Below, piece by piece: positions 1-10,870 of a stretch of DNA of 64,000 nt (position 1 is its first letter; every line of letters starts with the position of its first letter). Position numbers and translations under genes: made by a program. The notes beneath the pieces are model-generated. The model saw only the letters and a list, made by a program, of their open reading frames with translations, had not been told where the DNA came from and did no database searches. The DNA lies in the NCBI RefSeq assembly GCF_000499845.2, contig NC_023750.2, positions 31,964,869-32,028,868 on the forward strand, in the 5' to 3' direction. This DNA comes from Phaseolus vulgaris (lineage: Eukaryota > Streptophyta > Magnoliopsida > Fabales > Fabaceae).

Positions 1-80
1 TATTCATATTATTAATATTATATTCATATTATCAATATTATATTCATATTATCAATATTATATTCATATTATTAATATTA
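1..80. repeat. 20-bp tandem repeat, four units, cut by window edge
   Basis: Four consecutive 20-bp units of the form TATTCATATTAT[T/C]AATATTA fill the first 80 bases, differing only at one T/C position. The array probably continues to the left of the window. No coding potential is visible. Confidence 0.9.
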
Positions 81-1030
81 ATTTTGATATAAATATACAT
101 TTAGATATTTATTGTGTGTGTATAGTAGTTTTATTTGACTTGAGTAATATTACTTTTATCCGGATATAGATAGATAGAGAGAAAAAGGAAGAAATTATAT
201 AATATTAATATAACTTTAATACTATAAATACATATATATATATATATATTGATTAATATATTTCTTTATTTAATCATTAATTTTTTAAAACTCATGGTTA
301 AATTTAAATTTACTTTCATATTATATATATATATATATATTAATATAAAATTATTTGATATCTTATTTTCAAATATAGGTTATTATAGGTAGTTGTGAAG
401 TTTTTGTTAGATGGCTATATAGGTGCTTGTATCTTACACTTCTTTTCTGATTTGAGATTCTTGTATAAGGATTGAAATATCCTTAAAATGTTTTGTTTAA
501 TTTTTTTTATTCTTTGTCGATAAAAAAAAAAATCTTATTTTCAAATATTTACTTACATAGATTAAAATTGATATAATGTATAATTTTTAAAATATTTTAA
601 ATTATAAATTATTTAATCACTTTGTCATTATGATTTATATATTAGTAGAAAGGGTTATTTAGTAACAACTTTTTACATAGATTTATGGAATAATTAATAT
701 AGTTTAAACTATAATGATATGCTAACTAGTAATCTGTATTAGAGATTTAATTAATAGTTAATGTAAAAGTCATCATTTTATGTTAAAAGATAATATTGTT
801 TGTTGACAATATTCTTTACTATATATAACACACAAGTAAAACCAACTACCTATAATGAACTTAATTAAGTCAATATGATCGTAAAATAATAATTAATATG
901 ATAGTTGATTTTAATGTAATAGGTAATATGATGACTATGAGTATGACATATATTAAATTTGATTCATACTAATAGATAATATAATAAATTATGTTTAGAT
1001 TCAAGTAGATTATAGATAAATTAAATGTGA
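81..1030. other. AT-rich DNA, no gene seen
   Basis: Very AT-rich sequence with two (TA)n microsatellites near 233-250 and 322-340. I see no long open frame, recognisable domain, RNA gene or terminal repeat here. Confidence 0.6.
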
Positions 1031-1034
1031 TTCA

Positions 1035-1362
1035 TATGTTAATATTGTTAGTATCATTAATATTGTTAGTATTATTATTATTATTAGTATTACTAGTATT
1101 ATTAATATTTTTAGTATTATTAATATTGTTAGTATTATTAATATTATTAGTATTATTAATATTGTTAGTATTGTTAGTATTATTAATATTGTTAGTATTG
1201 TTAGTATTATTAATATTGTTAGTATTGTTAGTATTATTAATATTGTTAGTATTGTTAGTATTATTAATATTGTTAGTATTGTTAGTATTATTAATATTGT
1301 TAGTATTATTAATATTATTAATATTGTTAGTATTATTAATAATAATAAGTATAATAAAAATC
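1035..1362. repeat. AT-rich minisatellite (27-bp unit built from 9/15-bp subunits)
   Basis: The stretch is built of TTAGTATTGTTAGTATTA-type units. In the centre (about 1160-1330) a 27-bp unit recurs about six times. Because the unit length is a multiple of three, both strands stay open and would encode Leu/Val/Ile-only or Asn/Thr-only peptides. These are composition artefacts, not proteins. Confidence 0.9.
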
Positions 1363-1382
1363 ATAATAAAACTAAAGAATTT

Positions 1383-1462
1383 TGCTTAGTGTAGTGGTTA
1401 AATTTTACTTGGTTGCTGAAAGATTGCTGAAGGAACCTGGCTTCAAATCCCATCCACTGCTA
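1383..1462 (+). other. tRNA-like segment, possible SINE head
   Basis: A box-A-like stretch (TTAGTGTAGTGGTTAA, about 1386-1401) is followed about 50 bases later by a box-B-like stretch (GGCTTCAAATCCCATCC, about 1439-1455). This is the spacing of an RNA polymerase III internal promoter, as in tRNAs and tRNA-derived SINEs. The arms do not fold into a convincing tRNA by eye and no poly-A tail or target duplication was identified. It could be a tRNA pseudogene or chance. Confidence 0.35.
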
Positions 1463-1479
1463 ATTTTATATTGTCCGTA

Positions 1480-2545
1480 TGTAATTCGCGTTTTTCTTGT
1501 AGTGTATTTTATTTTAAAATAATTGAATTTAATGTACTAAACAAATGAATATTTTATTTTAATCATATAAAGGAGTTAGTATTAAGAGTGACCTTGGATT
1601 TAGTTTTAAGTAAAGTCTTATATTTAAAATTTGTTAATAAAAAAATAATATAAAGAAGAGATTTTAATAGGATAGCTAAAAAATTAGTCTTCTTCATTAA
1701 AATATTTTGTAGCAAAATTTTGATAAGATACTCTTACACATTTACATACATAAGAAAAAATAGATTCAAAGCAAAACTTTAATTATTTTTAGTCAAGCCT
1801 TCTAACAATCATCATAATTCAATTTATATTTTTATATTTTTATATTTTATGAATAAGACTCTTTTTTAAACTTAAAAGAGAGTTCATCCATTTAAAATTT
1901 ATATTTTAAAAAATTGAAGTCTTACCACGCTTACTTCAACTTACAATTTGATCTCTTTATTCTGTTTTGCGTACTATCTCTTTATTTTATTGTTTTATTT
2001 CTTATTTTTATCTTTTATTTCTTATTTTATTCTTATTCTTATTTTTTATATTTTATCTTTATTGTTATCTCTTTATTTTATCTTTATATTCACTATTTAT
2101 TTTATAGCATTTTATATCTCTCAAACGTTTTATAGTTTTAGTACTTTAGGATTTAATACTTTATTTAAAAAAATTATTTTACTTTTTATTATATGAACTC
2201 TAAGATGCTTATATGTATAACCTATTGAGAGAGAAAATTATTAAATGATATCTATTTACAGAAAAAAATTAAATTTAAATAAATATAATTTAAATACATT
2301 AAAGTTGATACTAAGAAAATCATTAAATGACAACTAGTTTAGAGACAAAAAATATTTAGTCATTATATTGACTAAGATAAATACTATTTTATAAACTAAA
2401 AAGTTAGTGGTATCCAAATTAGTTTCTAAAAGTTTATAAAGTAATTTCTAAATTGATATCTAACATTAGCTACCAAGGTTTTAGCTACTAATTACTTTAG
2501 ATTATAAATTAATCACTAATTTAATTAAAAACTAATTTAGAATTT
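1480..2545. other. AT-rich DNA, no gene seen
   Basis: AT-rich sequence with a T-rich pyrimidine tract at about 1960-2120. That tract gives phenylalanine/leucine-rich open frames by composition only. I see nothing functional. Confidence 0.6.
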
Positions 2546-2549
2546 AAAG

Positions 2550-2780
2550 TACACTATTGATATCGGAGCCAAGGTCACAAGTTTGATTCCCAACTGGGAA
2601 ATTGTTCAGAGAAAGATTGTTGTAGGTTGCATAACTATTTTATGGCGTGGGCTAGGTGAACTAAGTTACAATCGAAGAGTTTGATTCCTAGTGAGACAAT
2701 TGCCGATGAAACATTGTTGCAAGATGGATCAATTATCCCATGACATAGGCCAGGTGGTCCATGTCACAATCGAATCATGG
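2550..2780 (+). repeat. two diverged tRNA-like (box B) modules
   Basis: Two related modules about 110 bp apart each contain a box-B-like core (AGTTTGATTCCCAACTGGGA near 2580; AGTTTGATTCCTAGTGAGAC near 2677). Each is followed by a similar run (AATTG...ATTGTTG...) and then a GGCNNGGTG-like sequence. The arrangement resembles a dimeric or degraded tRNA-derived SINE. The call rests on motif similarity by eye. Confidence 0.35.
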
Positions 2781-2814
2781 TGTTTAGGTTGTTATGCTTT
2801 AAAGTAGAAAAAGT

Positions 2815-3660
2815 TGCATTTGACCTTGTGGTAAGGGCTCAATCCTACAATGTATATTGTTCTATCGCTTGAAAATAAAGATGATATGCCCATCAGATAA
2901 TAAGACTATACAATGATCTTTGTTAAACAATACCATATAACCATTGTCACATAATTGACTCATGCTCATTAAATTATACCTGAGTCCTACAAAGTATACA
3001 AGATTTTTAATAGATACAAGGGGAAAAATCTTGTCAGATCTAACTCCTAAAATCTTATCTTTTTCTATTTCTCTAACGACAACCTTATCTATATAATGTT
3101 TTCTTAGTTTGAGGAATGTATATTATGTGTCTTCCATGTGTTGCAAGCATCCACTATCCATGAACCAGCTTCCCAAATTTTCTTAGGTCCTTTCATATTA
3201 GCTTTAGGAAGCTGCCTCTTGTGCTTACATCTAACACTTGTTAAATGCATGTTTGGAAGACGAAATCAAAGGATTTAGAGCTCTCAATTTTTTTTATCCT
3301 CGTAAAAAAGATCATTCGCATAATCTTCATCAGACAAAGAACATGATGATTCTAAAGCGATATAAAAAGAAAAGTTGGGATTTGAGAGTACCTCTTCCTC
3401 TACATTTGCCATAAGACATATTTACATGCTCAACATTTGATCCTAGGTTTGAATCCTCCCAGGTTTCCATCAAACTCATTTTCTTAGATGAGGCAGTTTC
3501 TATAGTATGGAATTTATGTCCTCATGTGCCTAGACTTTCAGAACTCATAACATACCATGCCTTGCGAGTCTTCATTATTCTTTCTTCGAACGAAGCTTTA
3601 TTTTCTTTTATAAGGAAACTTCTTATTTCCTTGTTGTTAAGGAAAAGTCCAACACCTATA
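2815..3660 (-). pseudogene. decayed Ty1/copia gag-pol fragment
   Basis: Read on the minus strand, about 3180-2820 gives a protease/GAG-pre-integrase-like stretch with key words DSGC, NLMSMSQLCDNGY and LLSDG, as found where copia protease passes into the pre-integrase domain. Upstream on the same strand (about 3650-3230) an acidic gag tail is readable across frames, including ETWEDSN and SSCSLSDEDYAND. Stops and frameshifts are frequent, and integrase, RT and RNase H are absent. It is an old truncated copy, possibly the other half of the gag-like fragment at 8103-8366, split by later insertions. Confidence 0.65.
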
Positions 3661-5990
3661 TTTTATTTAAATGTTAAAATCAACTAAGTGTAAAACATGG
3701 TCATGTTTTGTCTATAAGACGATAATATTCATTCAAAATAGATTATGTAAGCCACAAGTATATAGTCAATCAGATGATATAACACTTTGTATTCTTATTT
3801 TATGTTAGATAAAACATTTGACATGCTCAAACAATACATGTATAGATTTAAGCTAACATCGTCCTTTATGAACATTTATTTGCTTATTCTATGTTGCAAG
3901 GAATGTTTGTTACTTCCGTCCACCAAAAAGATTTGTTCAAGCATAAGTCACATCAAATGATCTTTTGGATAAAGAACTAAAGTTAATTTTTTTTCAATAA
4001 CTCCCCGACACTAGCATTGCCAACTTTGGAAAGGCGACATGCTTCGTATGAATATGTGTTTTACAGAAATTGAATTAAAGGCACAAAATCCAAGAAGAGA
4101 CAAGTACATCCAACTATTGGAATATTGTGTAAAGAATATAAGAGAACTTAAAGTTGCATGAACTGCATTTAATGCATCTTTCATGTTCAAGTTCATCAAA
4201 TGAACAAATGACACTCAACTAATAAAGGTGTTAAATGGCCCATAACAAATTAAGCCACAACTATATTTTTCAGCACCTATATAAAGTCATTATTCAAGTA
4301 GAAGAAGATAGAGATAATGTTGCATAGTGCTGAAATACTAATCAAATTTTTGTTCCCTAAGAAGCTTCATAGATAACACTTTCCGTGTTCACTTAACCAA
4401 CTAAAAGAGGGAGCATAAATCTTGTATATGTCAAAAGACATTATCCCTCTCTATTGAGCAACCATGTGATTTGTTGATAACTATTCAGATGGATTCTTAA
4501 TCTTAGCTAGAAGAGGTTGTTTGGCAAAGAATACTTGGTTAGCCAAAAGTGATTGTTGTTCAAAGAATATTATTAAACGGGTTAGCCAAAAATGATTACT
4601 GTGAGAAACAAGAAGGAAATGTTCAATTGTGTTTTTAAAATTTTCTTTGTTTTTGTAAAATTTATTTGATGTTCTACATTGAGACGCTAGCTTTAGTTTT
4701 CAAGCAGACAAAAGAGTTTGAAATTTGTAAACTTTGTTTTGACAGTTTACCTTCTTTAAGTTAGTTTTGTAGATAACATGCAATTTACAAAGAGATGAAA
4801 GAAGATATTTACACGATATTTCTATATTGGTTCATCTTTCACAACAGGCTATATCTAGTGTTTGACCAATCAATCATGTTTTATTGGGCAAACTATCCTT
4901 GTAAAGTACAAATGGGTACTATTTGATCAAGTCACTCCTAGTTGATATTGAGTATTATTTGGGTTCATTGCCACTCCTGACTAACCTCAATCAAGTATTC
5001 GTTACCCAAGCCACTTCTAGTTGACCACTGAGTATTTTTTTTAACACTAGCCATTTTTGGTTGACAACTCACGTATTGTTTACCTAATAGTCACTCCTAA
5101 TTAAGATATAAAAGATACTCTAAAGGTTATCAATAGATCACTTTGTCTTGCTCACTAGGGAGGGTAGTGCCTTTCAATGTGTACAAGGTAAAACACTCTC
5201 TTTTAGTTTTCTATTTGAATACAACAATGTTCTTTTAAAGCTTTTAGGGCACAAGGAGATTTTATTAGAGTTTCAACACTTTACGACGTATATTTTCTTC
5301 TTTTCCTTGAGTTGTTTATATAGGCTTTAAAGTAAGTAGTTTTTGTACTCCCTAATTTGTTCATTGAGTAACTTTGGACTCTTTTCAACATATTTATCTT
5401 CTTACTTTATCGTTTATCGAGCCTGAGCATTGAGAAACTTTAAATGTGTTTCATACAACATTAACTTCTCTTTTTTTCTTAATGCGATCTCTCTTATAGC
5501 TGACAATAGTTATCTTTCTAAATAGCAGAACCTTTTACACCAAATAAGGTAAAAGTGCACATCGTACAGGACAAATAGTTAAACCATGGTTGAATATTTC
5601 ATGTGTCGGGAGGGTTGGCGGACATTGTCGGTTTAGCTCGAATCCCATGAGATATTTGAATGAAGCTTTTAAACTTGGCACAAATCTCTTGATGATAGTT
5701 GGTGAAGACATTCCCTACTTTTCAGACTTAAGCCTTAGGAATATTTGTTGATCTTATGCCAACTTAGAGTTGTGATGGATGTGTAGTCCATGTTTAGAGA
5801 TTTTGCATTATTTGAATAAAGGAGTGTAGGCAGCAAAAGGTTTTATAGTTGAAGAAGGAGTGATGCATGGTGCGGAATAAGGAATTGCTTCTCAAGGAAG
5901 TTAGTTGAAAAAGAAGTTCTTCTTCTAAGGACCCTAGGTTATGGTTTGAGCCTTAACAAGAGTTAGAGTGAGACTTTGAGAGATTTTTGT
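3661..5990. other. no gene; decayed retroelement-like DNA
   Basis: No credible coding region. Short dispersed phrases recur (for example AAGAATACTTGGTTAGCCAA near 4530; TCACTCCTA/CCACTCCTG near 4935-5095), and similar wording reappears near 7895-7945. This is consistent with a heavily eroded LTR or untranslated region of the neighbouring copia remnant. The assignment is inference only. Confidence 0.35.
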
Positions 5991-5999
5991 ACTAAATCC

Positions 6000-7240
6000 A
6001 GCAGAGTTTCTTTACTCATTTCAAGTTGTTCCTGCCAGTTGACCTGGGTACGTCTTTCTGTGCGACCTTGCCCGTCTGCTAGGGACACCCTTTCCTGGTA
6101 ATATGCGAACACCTGCAAAGAAGTGAACAAATGGGCGCCCTAGCGGCCGTTTGCACTCCGACGCTCAAGTAAGCTAACAAGAAACACCAAAACTCTGCAC
6201 CTTCGTATCAGAGCACCGTCAAAGTCGCTCTGAAGGTGGTAAAGGACTGTGTATTGTGTGCTGTTTTCTCGTTCTGGCAAACAATCCTTCTCTAGTCCCT
6301 TGTGCGTAGCCTGAGGGTTCGAGCAAGCAACTAGAGTGTGTTCTGGGGAAAATTTGCCAAAAGTCCGATCTTTGCTTTTGAACGTTCAAAACCCCTTTAA
6401 TGCCACCCTGCATTAAACACGTCTTAAAGTGCATTTAAGGCGCTTTAAGGCGCATTTAACACGTTTCCTTAATTTAATGGAGGCATTTAAAGTGTTTTTA
6501 AAGCGTTTGAAACGTTAACTGGAATAAAAACATACCTGATGAGGAAACATTAACGTTCCCTCATTTACTGCCTTTCCTAACTTCTCGCTGACTTGATTAC
6601 TATCACACGTGGAGGGCCTCTCGACGCCGTATCCCAATCTTAGGGACATTCTGTCGTGTGAGTTCCCCCCTTCTCGAAGTGCCGCTGGCGCAGGGGGTGA
6701 CATTCTGGGTGCCAACTCATGCTCCTCAGGTTTCAGTCACTCACCCTGGGAGTGTATCTACCTTCCTCTCGCACCACGCACCTGGTTCGTCCCTGGGCAT
6801 GACCCTCTCTTGGGTCGTAACTATCCCAGGGATCACCCTGAGGTGGCGTGGGCTTCACGAGTCAGGATACCCCCCACTGGTACTGGAACTATGGCCTTGA
6901 AGCCACCTTTATTAGTATTATAACTACGGCCTTAAAGCCATTTTTCTCTTCTCCCTAACTTGGCTTCTGGTGATTTCGTCCCCTCCACATCTTTCCTACC
7001 CGTGGGTATCGGGGGGCGACGCCGTCAGCGCCTTATACTGGCGACGCCATCAGCGCCTTATCCTGGCGACGCCTCTTCTTCTTGGCGACGCCTCATCCTC
7101 CTTCCTCGGGCCCCTCACGGGGTCCCACCGTGTCTTTAACTTTGACTTTGACTTTGACTTTAGTCAACGCCCGGGGACGGGACGGTACACAAGTATACAT
7201 TTTACATGAGGCAAAGTCCCTATTTATAAACTAAATGAGG
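6000..7240 (-). mobile_element. LTR-like GC-rich block, minus orientation
   Basis: GC content rises abruptly here. On the minus strand a TATA-type promoter (TTTATAAATAGGGACTTTG, about 7213-7231) is followed by a GC-rich leader. That leader holds four GGCGACGCC units (about 7015-7090) and three tandem TTTGAC units (7141-7158 as read on +). At 6150-6170 is a CTCCGACGCTCAAGTAAG phrase that has a close relative in the LTR-like block at 12045-12070. The layout suggests a solo or truncated gypsy LTR. I could not fix its ends or a target duplication. Open frames inside it (for example 6609-6923) look like GC-driven artefacts. Confidence 0.5.
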
Positions 7241-7254
7241 GAGAGAAGTGTATG

Positions 7255-7450
7255 GGAGAAGCTACCTAAACCTTAACTTACATTAGAAGTTAGGGTTAGG
7301 GTTTGAGCCTTGTTGTCAAGCCTCGATAAACCCTAACTTGTCATGCAAGTTAGGGTTTGAAGTTTAGTGTTTATGGTTTAGGATTTATGGTTCAGTGTTT
7401 TGTGGCTTAGGGTTTATTGTTTAGGGTTTAGGATTTATGGTTTAGGTTTT
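7255..7450. repeat. degenerate telomere-like (TTTAGGG) tract
   Basis: Repeated words GTTAGGGTT, TTTAGGGTTTA and TTTAGGATTTATGG occur on the + strand, with the inverse CCCTAAC/AACCCTAA at about 7265-7340. They form a scrambled interstitial telomere-like tract with short inverted repeats (TAACTTGTCATGCAAGTTA). The units are too diverged for a functional telomere. Confidence 0.6.
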
Positions 7451-7454
7451 TATC

Positions 7455-8100
7455 ATATGCATCTAGGGTTAAGACATTTATCCTATGTTATCTTGTGACC
7501 CAAAATACATGGTCAAAGAGAAAGTAAACCCTAGTCTACTATTTACATTTATTAAAGAATAGAAGAATGTATTGTGCATGCAATAAAAGTCTTCAGATGA
7601 GGCTCTTCTATTTGTATTCTTCTAACCATTGCTCTGGTCAAGGGTTTTATATGTGTCTTCATGGATGATTCTTTATCAATTTGTGTTGAGCTTATCATTT
7701 TATCCTCATTACTCATTTATTAGACAAACTGGATGGTCTTAATGATGATATTTTCACGTTCATCAATACTTATTACAAAGTGGAAAATTTCTATACTGAT
7801 CTATAGTATGTCAAATGCAACTTAATGCTTTGTTTGTTTAAACACTTAATCAAAAGCACATGGTGTTGTATTTTGTTATAAGAACTATGATTCGAAAGAA
7901 TACTTGATTTTAGTCAGGAGTGATTAGGTGTCAAACAATACCTAAAAGGGGTTAACCTGTACTCTTTTTTGAAACATCTACTTAAATTTTTGGGACATAG
8001 GCGAGATTTTTTCATCGACTGACATACTTAACCTCATATATATTTGCTTCTTAATATAAAGCCTTTAGTTCTCTAGTTCTTGTCCTTTGACCTATATCTG
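7455..8100. other. no gene seen
   Basis: AT-rich DNA without a credible open frame. The phrase around 7895-7945 resembles the decayed sequence at 4500-5100, so this may be eroded retroelement flank. Confidence 0.4.
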
Positions 8101-8102
8101 CT

Positions 8103-8366
8103 TCATCTTAGCTTGAAGAAATTTGTAGACAAGGTGAATGCTTCCTTTTGATTATGATATTGAAGATTCACCTCATGCACTATAGAGATTTTCAAAAGGT
8201 CATCCCAAATGAGTTTCTTTAGATCACAGGAATCTGCAATAGTCATTGTTTTAGACTTCCATACGTTTGACATAATATCCAACAACTTTAGGTTTATTAA
8301 GAAATCGAGAAACTTTAACCAACTAGAACCTTTTGAGAAAAAATTGTATCCTTCCAAACATATCAT
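8103..8366 (-). pseudogene. possible copia gag fragment (UBN2-like)
   Basis: A minus-strand frame of 87 residues contains a stretch (LKKLIWDDLLKISIVHEVNL) that resembles the D-L-x-S-L-x-x-H-E region closing the copia gag (UBN2-type) domain. The preceding part fits better in another frame, so the copy is frameshifted. No zinc knuckle follows. It may belong to the same decayed element as the 2.8-3.7 kb fragment. Confidence 0.4.
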
Positions 8367-8659
8367 TCATAATTTTTCCATCATTCATGATAAAAAAAAT
8401 TGATTTGTCTTAAGAGAATAACAACTTTCCTCAAATGAAAATTAAAATTAAAATGTTAAATATCACGACAGACCATTTAAGAAAAACTAAAACTATGAAA
8501 TAATAAAATTAAATGATGAAAGTATGTATAAATAAAAACTATAAATATTTCAGATTACTTTAACTTTATTTTTCTTTATATAACTTAGAGTATAATTAAA
8601 ATTTATTGTACAATGGCTCTCTATTATAGTATACAAATTAAAAACAAATAAAACTAAAA

Positions 8660-8890
8660 CTTTCATATTATATTGTGCTCTATTACATTATATTATGTAT
8701 TGGTCGGACGTGCCCGAGGCTCCAACCTGAGCACTAAATGTGTTAGCTCGATTGGGCAGGTCAATTTGGGGAGGCACCTATCTCGACCCAAGATAAATGA
8801 TAAGCCCAATGATACGTCAAGAGGTCAACCCAGACAACTGGGAGTCCGTATTGAAAAGATAATTAAAATAATAGAGGAATAACTGAATTA
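8660..8890. other. GC-richer island, probable LTR fragment
   Basis: A short non-AT-rich island (TTGGTCGGACGTGCCCGAGG near 8700) sits in AT-rich DNA. Its style (GATCGGxCG, CGACCC, ACCCAGACAAC) matches gypsy LTR sequence elsewhere in the window, such as the LTR-like start at 63821. No open frame is credible. Exact family and ends are unknown. Confidence 0.3.
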
Positions 8891-9054
8891 GTTAAGTACA
8901 AATGTCATTCTAAAATTAGGTAGAAATAAACAACTAGAGATAATGTTCTACATGTAACCATAAAATAAAGGTACACATTAACGAAATATTCTTGCTATTG
9001 AGATTATATTCTTGTTGTTTAAATTGTATTCTTGTTGTTGAAGTAATATTCTAG

Positions 9055-9420
9055 TTGACATAAATGATTATTATTTTTTAAGTTTGTTGTGATATTATTC
9101 TGAAAATGATAGATATAATTGTTGTTATTTAAATTTGTTATCATATTATTATGAAAACTGCATATATATGTAAATATATCATCATGTTATTCTGAAGATA
9201 ACATAAATGATTAATTATTATCTTTAAGTCTGTTGTGATTTTATTTTGAAGATAACATAAATGATTATTATCATTTAAATCTGTTGGGAAATTTTAAATT
9301 TGTTATCATATTAGTCTGAAAATCATAGATATATTTAATCTGTTATCATGTTATTTTGAAGACAACACAAATGTTTATTATCATTTAAATCTATTGTGAT
9401 ATTATTATCATCATCATTAT
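9055..9420. repeat. degenerate 65-75 bp AT-rich tandem repeat
   Basis: The phrase TGTTATCATGTTATTCTGAAGATAACATAAATGATTA (in pieces) recurs about six times with variation, at roughly 65-75 bp spacing. Examples are GATATTATTCTGAAAATGAT, CATGTTATTCTGAAGATAAC and TTTTATTTTGAAGATAACAT. The array has no coding potential. Confidence 0.7.
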
Positions 9421-9835
9421 CATGATCTCTCACATGAGAGAAATTATTCTTGTTAATGGATATAGAGCGTAGTAGTGTGTAAGAGTACATGTCTAGGAAA
9501 GTTCTGACAAGGAAAGACTTGGTATTTAAGTGCGTCCATTGGTGACCCACCTCTCCTTCCTGGGAACTTATCTGGTATACTAGTTCACGATCTACTATCG
9601 TTGTTCTAGTTGACACTGAGATGCCACTTCATTATCATTATCATGAACTCTAACATGAGAGAAATTATTCTTGTATTGGATATATAGCGTAGTAGTGTAA
9701 AAGTACATGGCTAGGAAAGTTCTGGCAAGGAAAGACTTGGTATTTAAGTGCGTCCATTTGTGACCCACCTCTCTTTCTTGGGAACTTACCTGGTGTGCTA
9801 ATTCACGGTCTACAATCATTGTTCTAGTAAACATT
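9410..9835. repeat. tandem pair of about 195-bp units, about 222 bp apart
   Basis: The segment from CATGATCTCTCACATGAGAG (9420) to ATCGTTGTTCTAGT (about 9610) is repeated from CATGAACTCTAACATGAGAG (about 9642) to ATCATTGTTCTAGT (about 9832). A modest number of substitutions and indels separate the two. Both contain GGAAAGACTTGGTATTTAAG and GTGACCCACCTCTC. The two short minus-strand frames they yield are similar only because the DNA is duplicated. No gene family was recognised. Confidence 0.85.
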
Positions 9836-10008
9836 ATTATATGCCATAACATTATTACGGCAAAAAAAAGAGATATATGCAACAAAGATCAAACATTTTG
9901 ACAAATTTACCATAACTCATGTAAGAATGACAAATGATTATGTCCTACCGTAGCTCGACAGTAAAAGGCAGTACAACACCAAACTTTTATACTATATATG
10001 ATCATAGA

Positions 10009-10100
10009 AGTGTTGGGCGATGGAGCTTATCAACTGGAAATTCAAGACGGTGTCATCCCACGAACGTGGAATGCAGCAAGCTTCAAGTTCTATTTTCAGT
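10009..10100 (+). pseudogene. gypsy integrase C-terminus fragment (Tat type)
   Basis: One + frame reads GDGAYQLEIQDGVIPRTWNA followed by a Phe/Tyr-rich end. This matches the C-terminal tail of Ty3/gypsy Tat-lineage integrases, where a G-A-Y-x-L-x-x-x-x-G-x-x-x-P-R-x-W-N-A pattern closes pol. No catalytic core lies upstream. The tandem array at 10275-10800 follows, as expected for the 3' untranslated region of such an element. Confidence 0.6.
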
Positions 10101-10110
10101 TAAGAAATTT

Positions 10111-10174
10111 ATTCATAGTGTATTTTATTCATAGTGTATTTTATTCATAGTGTATTTTATTCATAGTGTATTTT
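10111..10174. repeat. 16-bp tandem repeat, four units
   Basis: ATTCATAGTGTATTTT is repeated four times without change, starting directly downstream of the integrase tail fragment. Confidence 0.95.
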
Positions 10175-10274
10175 GAGACATTTTAAAGTTTCTTTGGTGA
10201 CGCTCTTTTTCCCTAAAAAGGGGTTTTTTAATGAGGTTACCAAGTAATAAATTTGTTTATGGGAAATTTACAGG

Positions 10275-10800
10275 GGTAAAGTTGTCCGATCTGACACATG
10301 GTAAGATGACCTAACTCGAAACAAACGAAGTTACCCATGTATAGATGCCCTGTGAGATGAATGGATTTGAATAGCTGAAGTTATCCGATTTAGCACATGG
10401 TAAGATGACTTAACTCAGTTACCCGATTATAGGCGCCCTGTGAGAGGAACGAATTTGAACAGATGAATTATCCAATTGAGCACTTGGTAAGACGACCTAA
10501 CTCGGTTACCCGAGTATAGGCGCCTTGTGAGATGAACGAATTTGAACAATGAATTATCCAATTACGAACATGGAAAGATGACCTAACTCGGAACAAAAGA
10601 AGCTACCTGAGTATAGGAGCCCTGTGAGATGAATTGACTTGAAAAATGTGTGGTCATCTGAACTAGCACATGGTAAGATGACCTAGCTCGGAGTAGATGT
10701 AGCTATTCGAGCACGCGCCCTGTGAGATGAGTTAACCTGGAACAGATGCAGTGATCACATAGTAGGATAACCTGACTCGGGGGCAAGTGTAGTCAAAGTT
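10275..10800. repeat. about 86-100 bp tandem array, about six units
   Basis: Each unit has the order ATCCGATTTAGCACATGGTA, AGATGACCTAACTCGG, TACCCGAGTATAGG, GCGCCCTGTGAGATGA. Units vary by insertion of an extra GAACAAACGAAG-type piece. Position after an integrase tail fits the 3' untranslated tandem repeats known from Tat-lineage elements. The GCGCCCTGTG core also opens the 85-bp array at 50993. Confidence 0.85.
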
Positions 10801-10870
10801 CATCGTTCGACAAAGTTTGAGCTTAGATTATCCCGATTAAGTTGAAGTGATAGGTTGCTTGACCGACTAG

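Noticed and set aside
1027..1389. Leu/Val-rich 120-residue frame and its Asn/Thr-rich antisense partner
   Set aside because: Both arise from the AT-rich minisatellite whose unit is a multiple of three; no real protein features.
1914..2196. Phe/Tyr/Leu-rich frames resembling membrane proteins
   Set aside because: Pure T-rich pyrimidine tract; composition alone explains the hydrophobicity.
6609..6923. 104-residue + frame in the GC-rich block
   Set aside because: Lies within an LTR-like sequence oriented on the other strand; overlapping open frames on both strands point to GC-driven chance.
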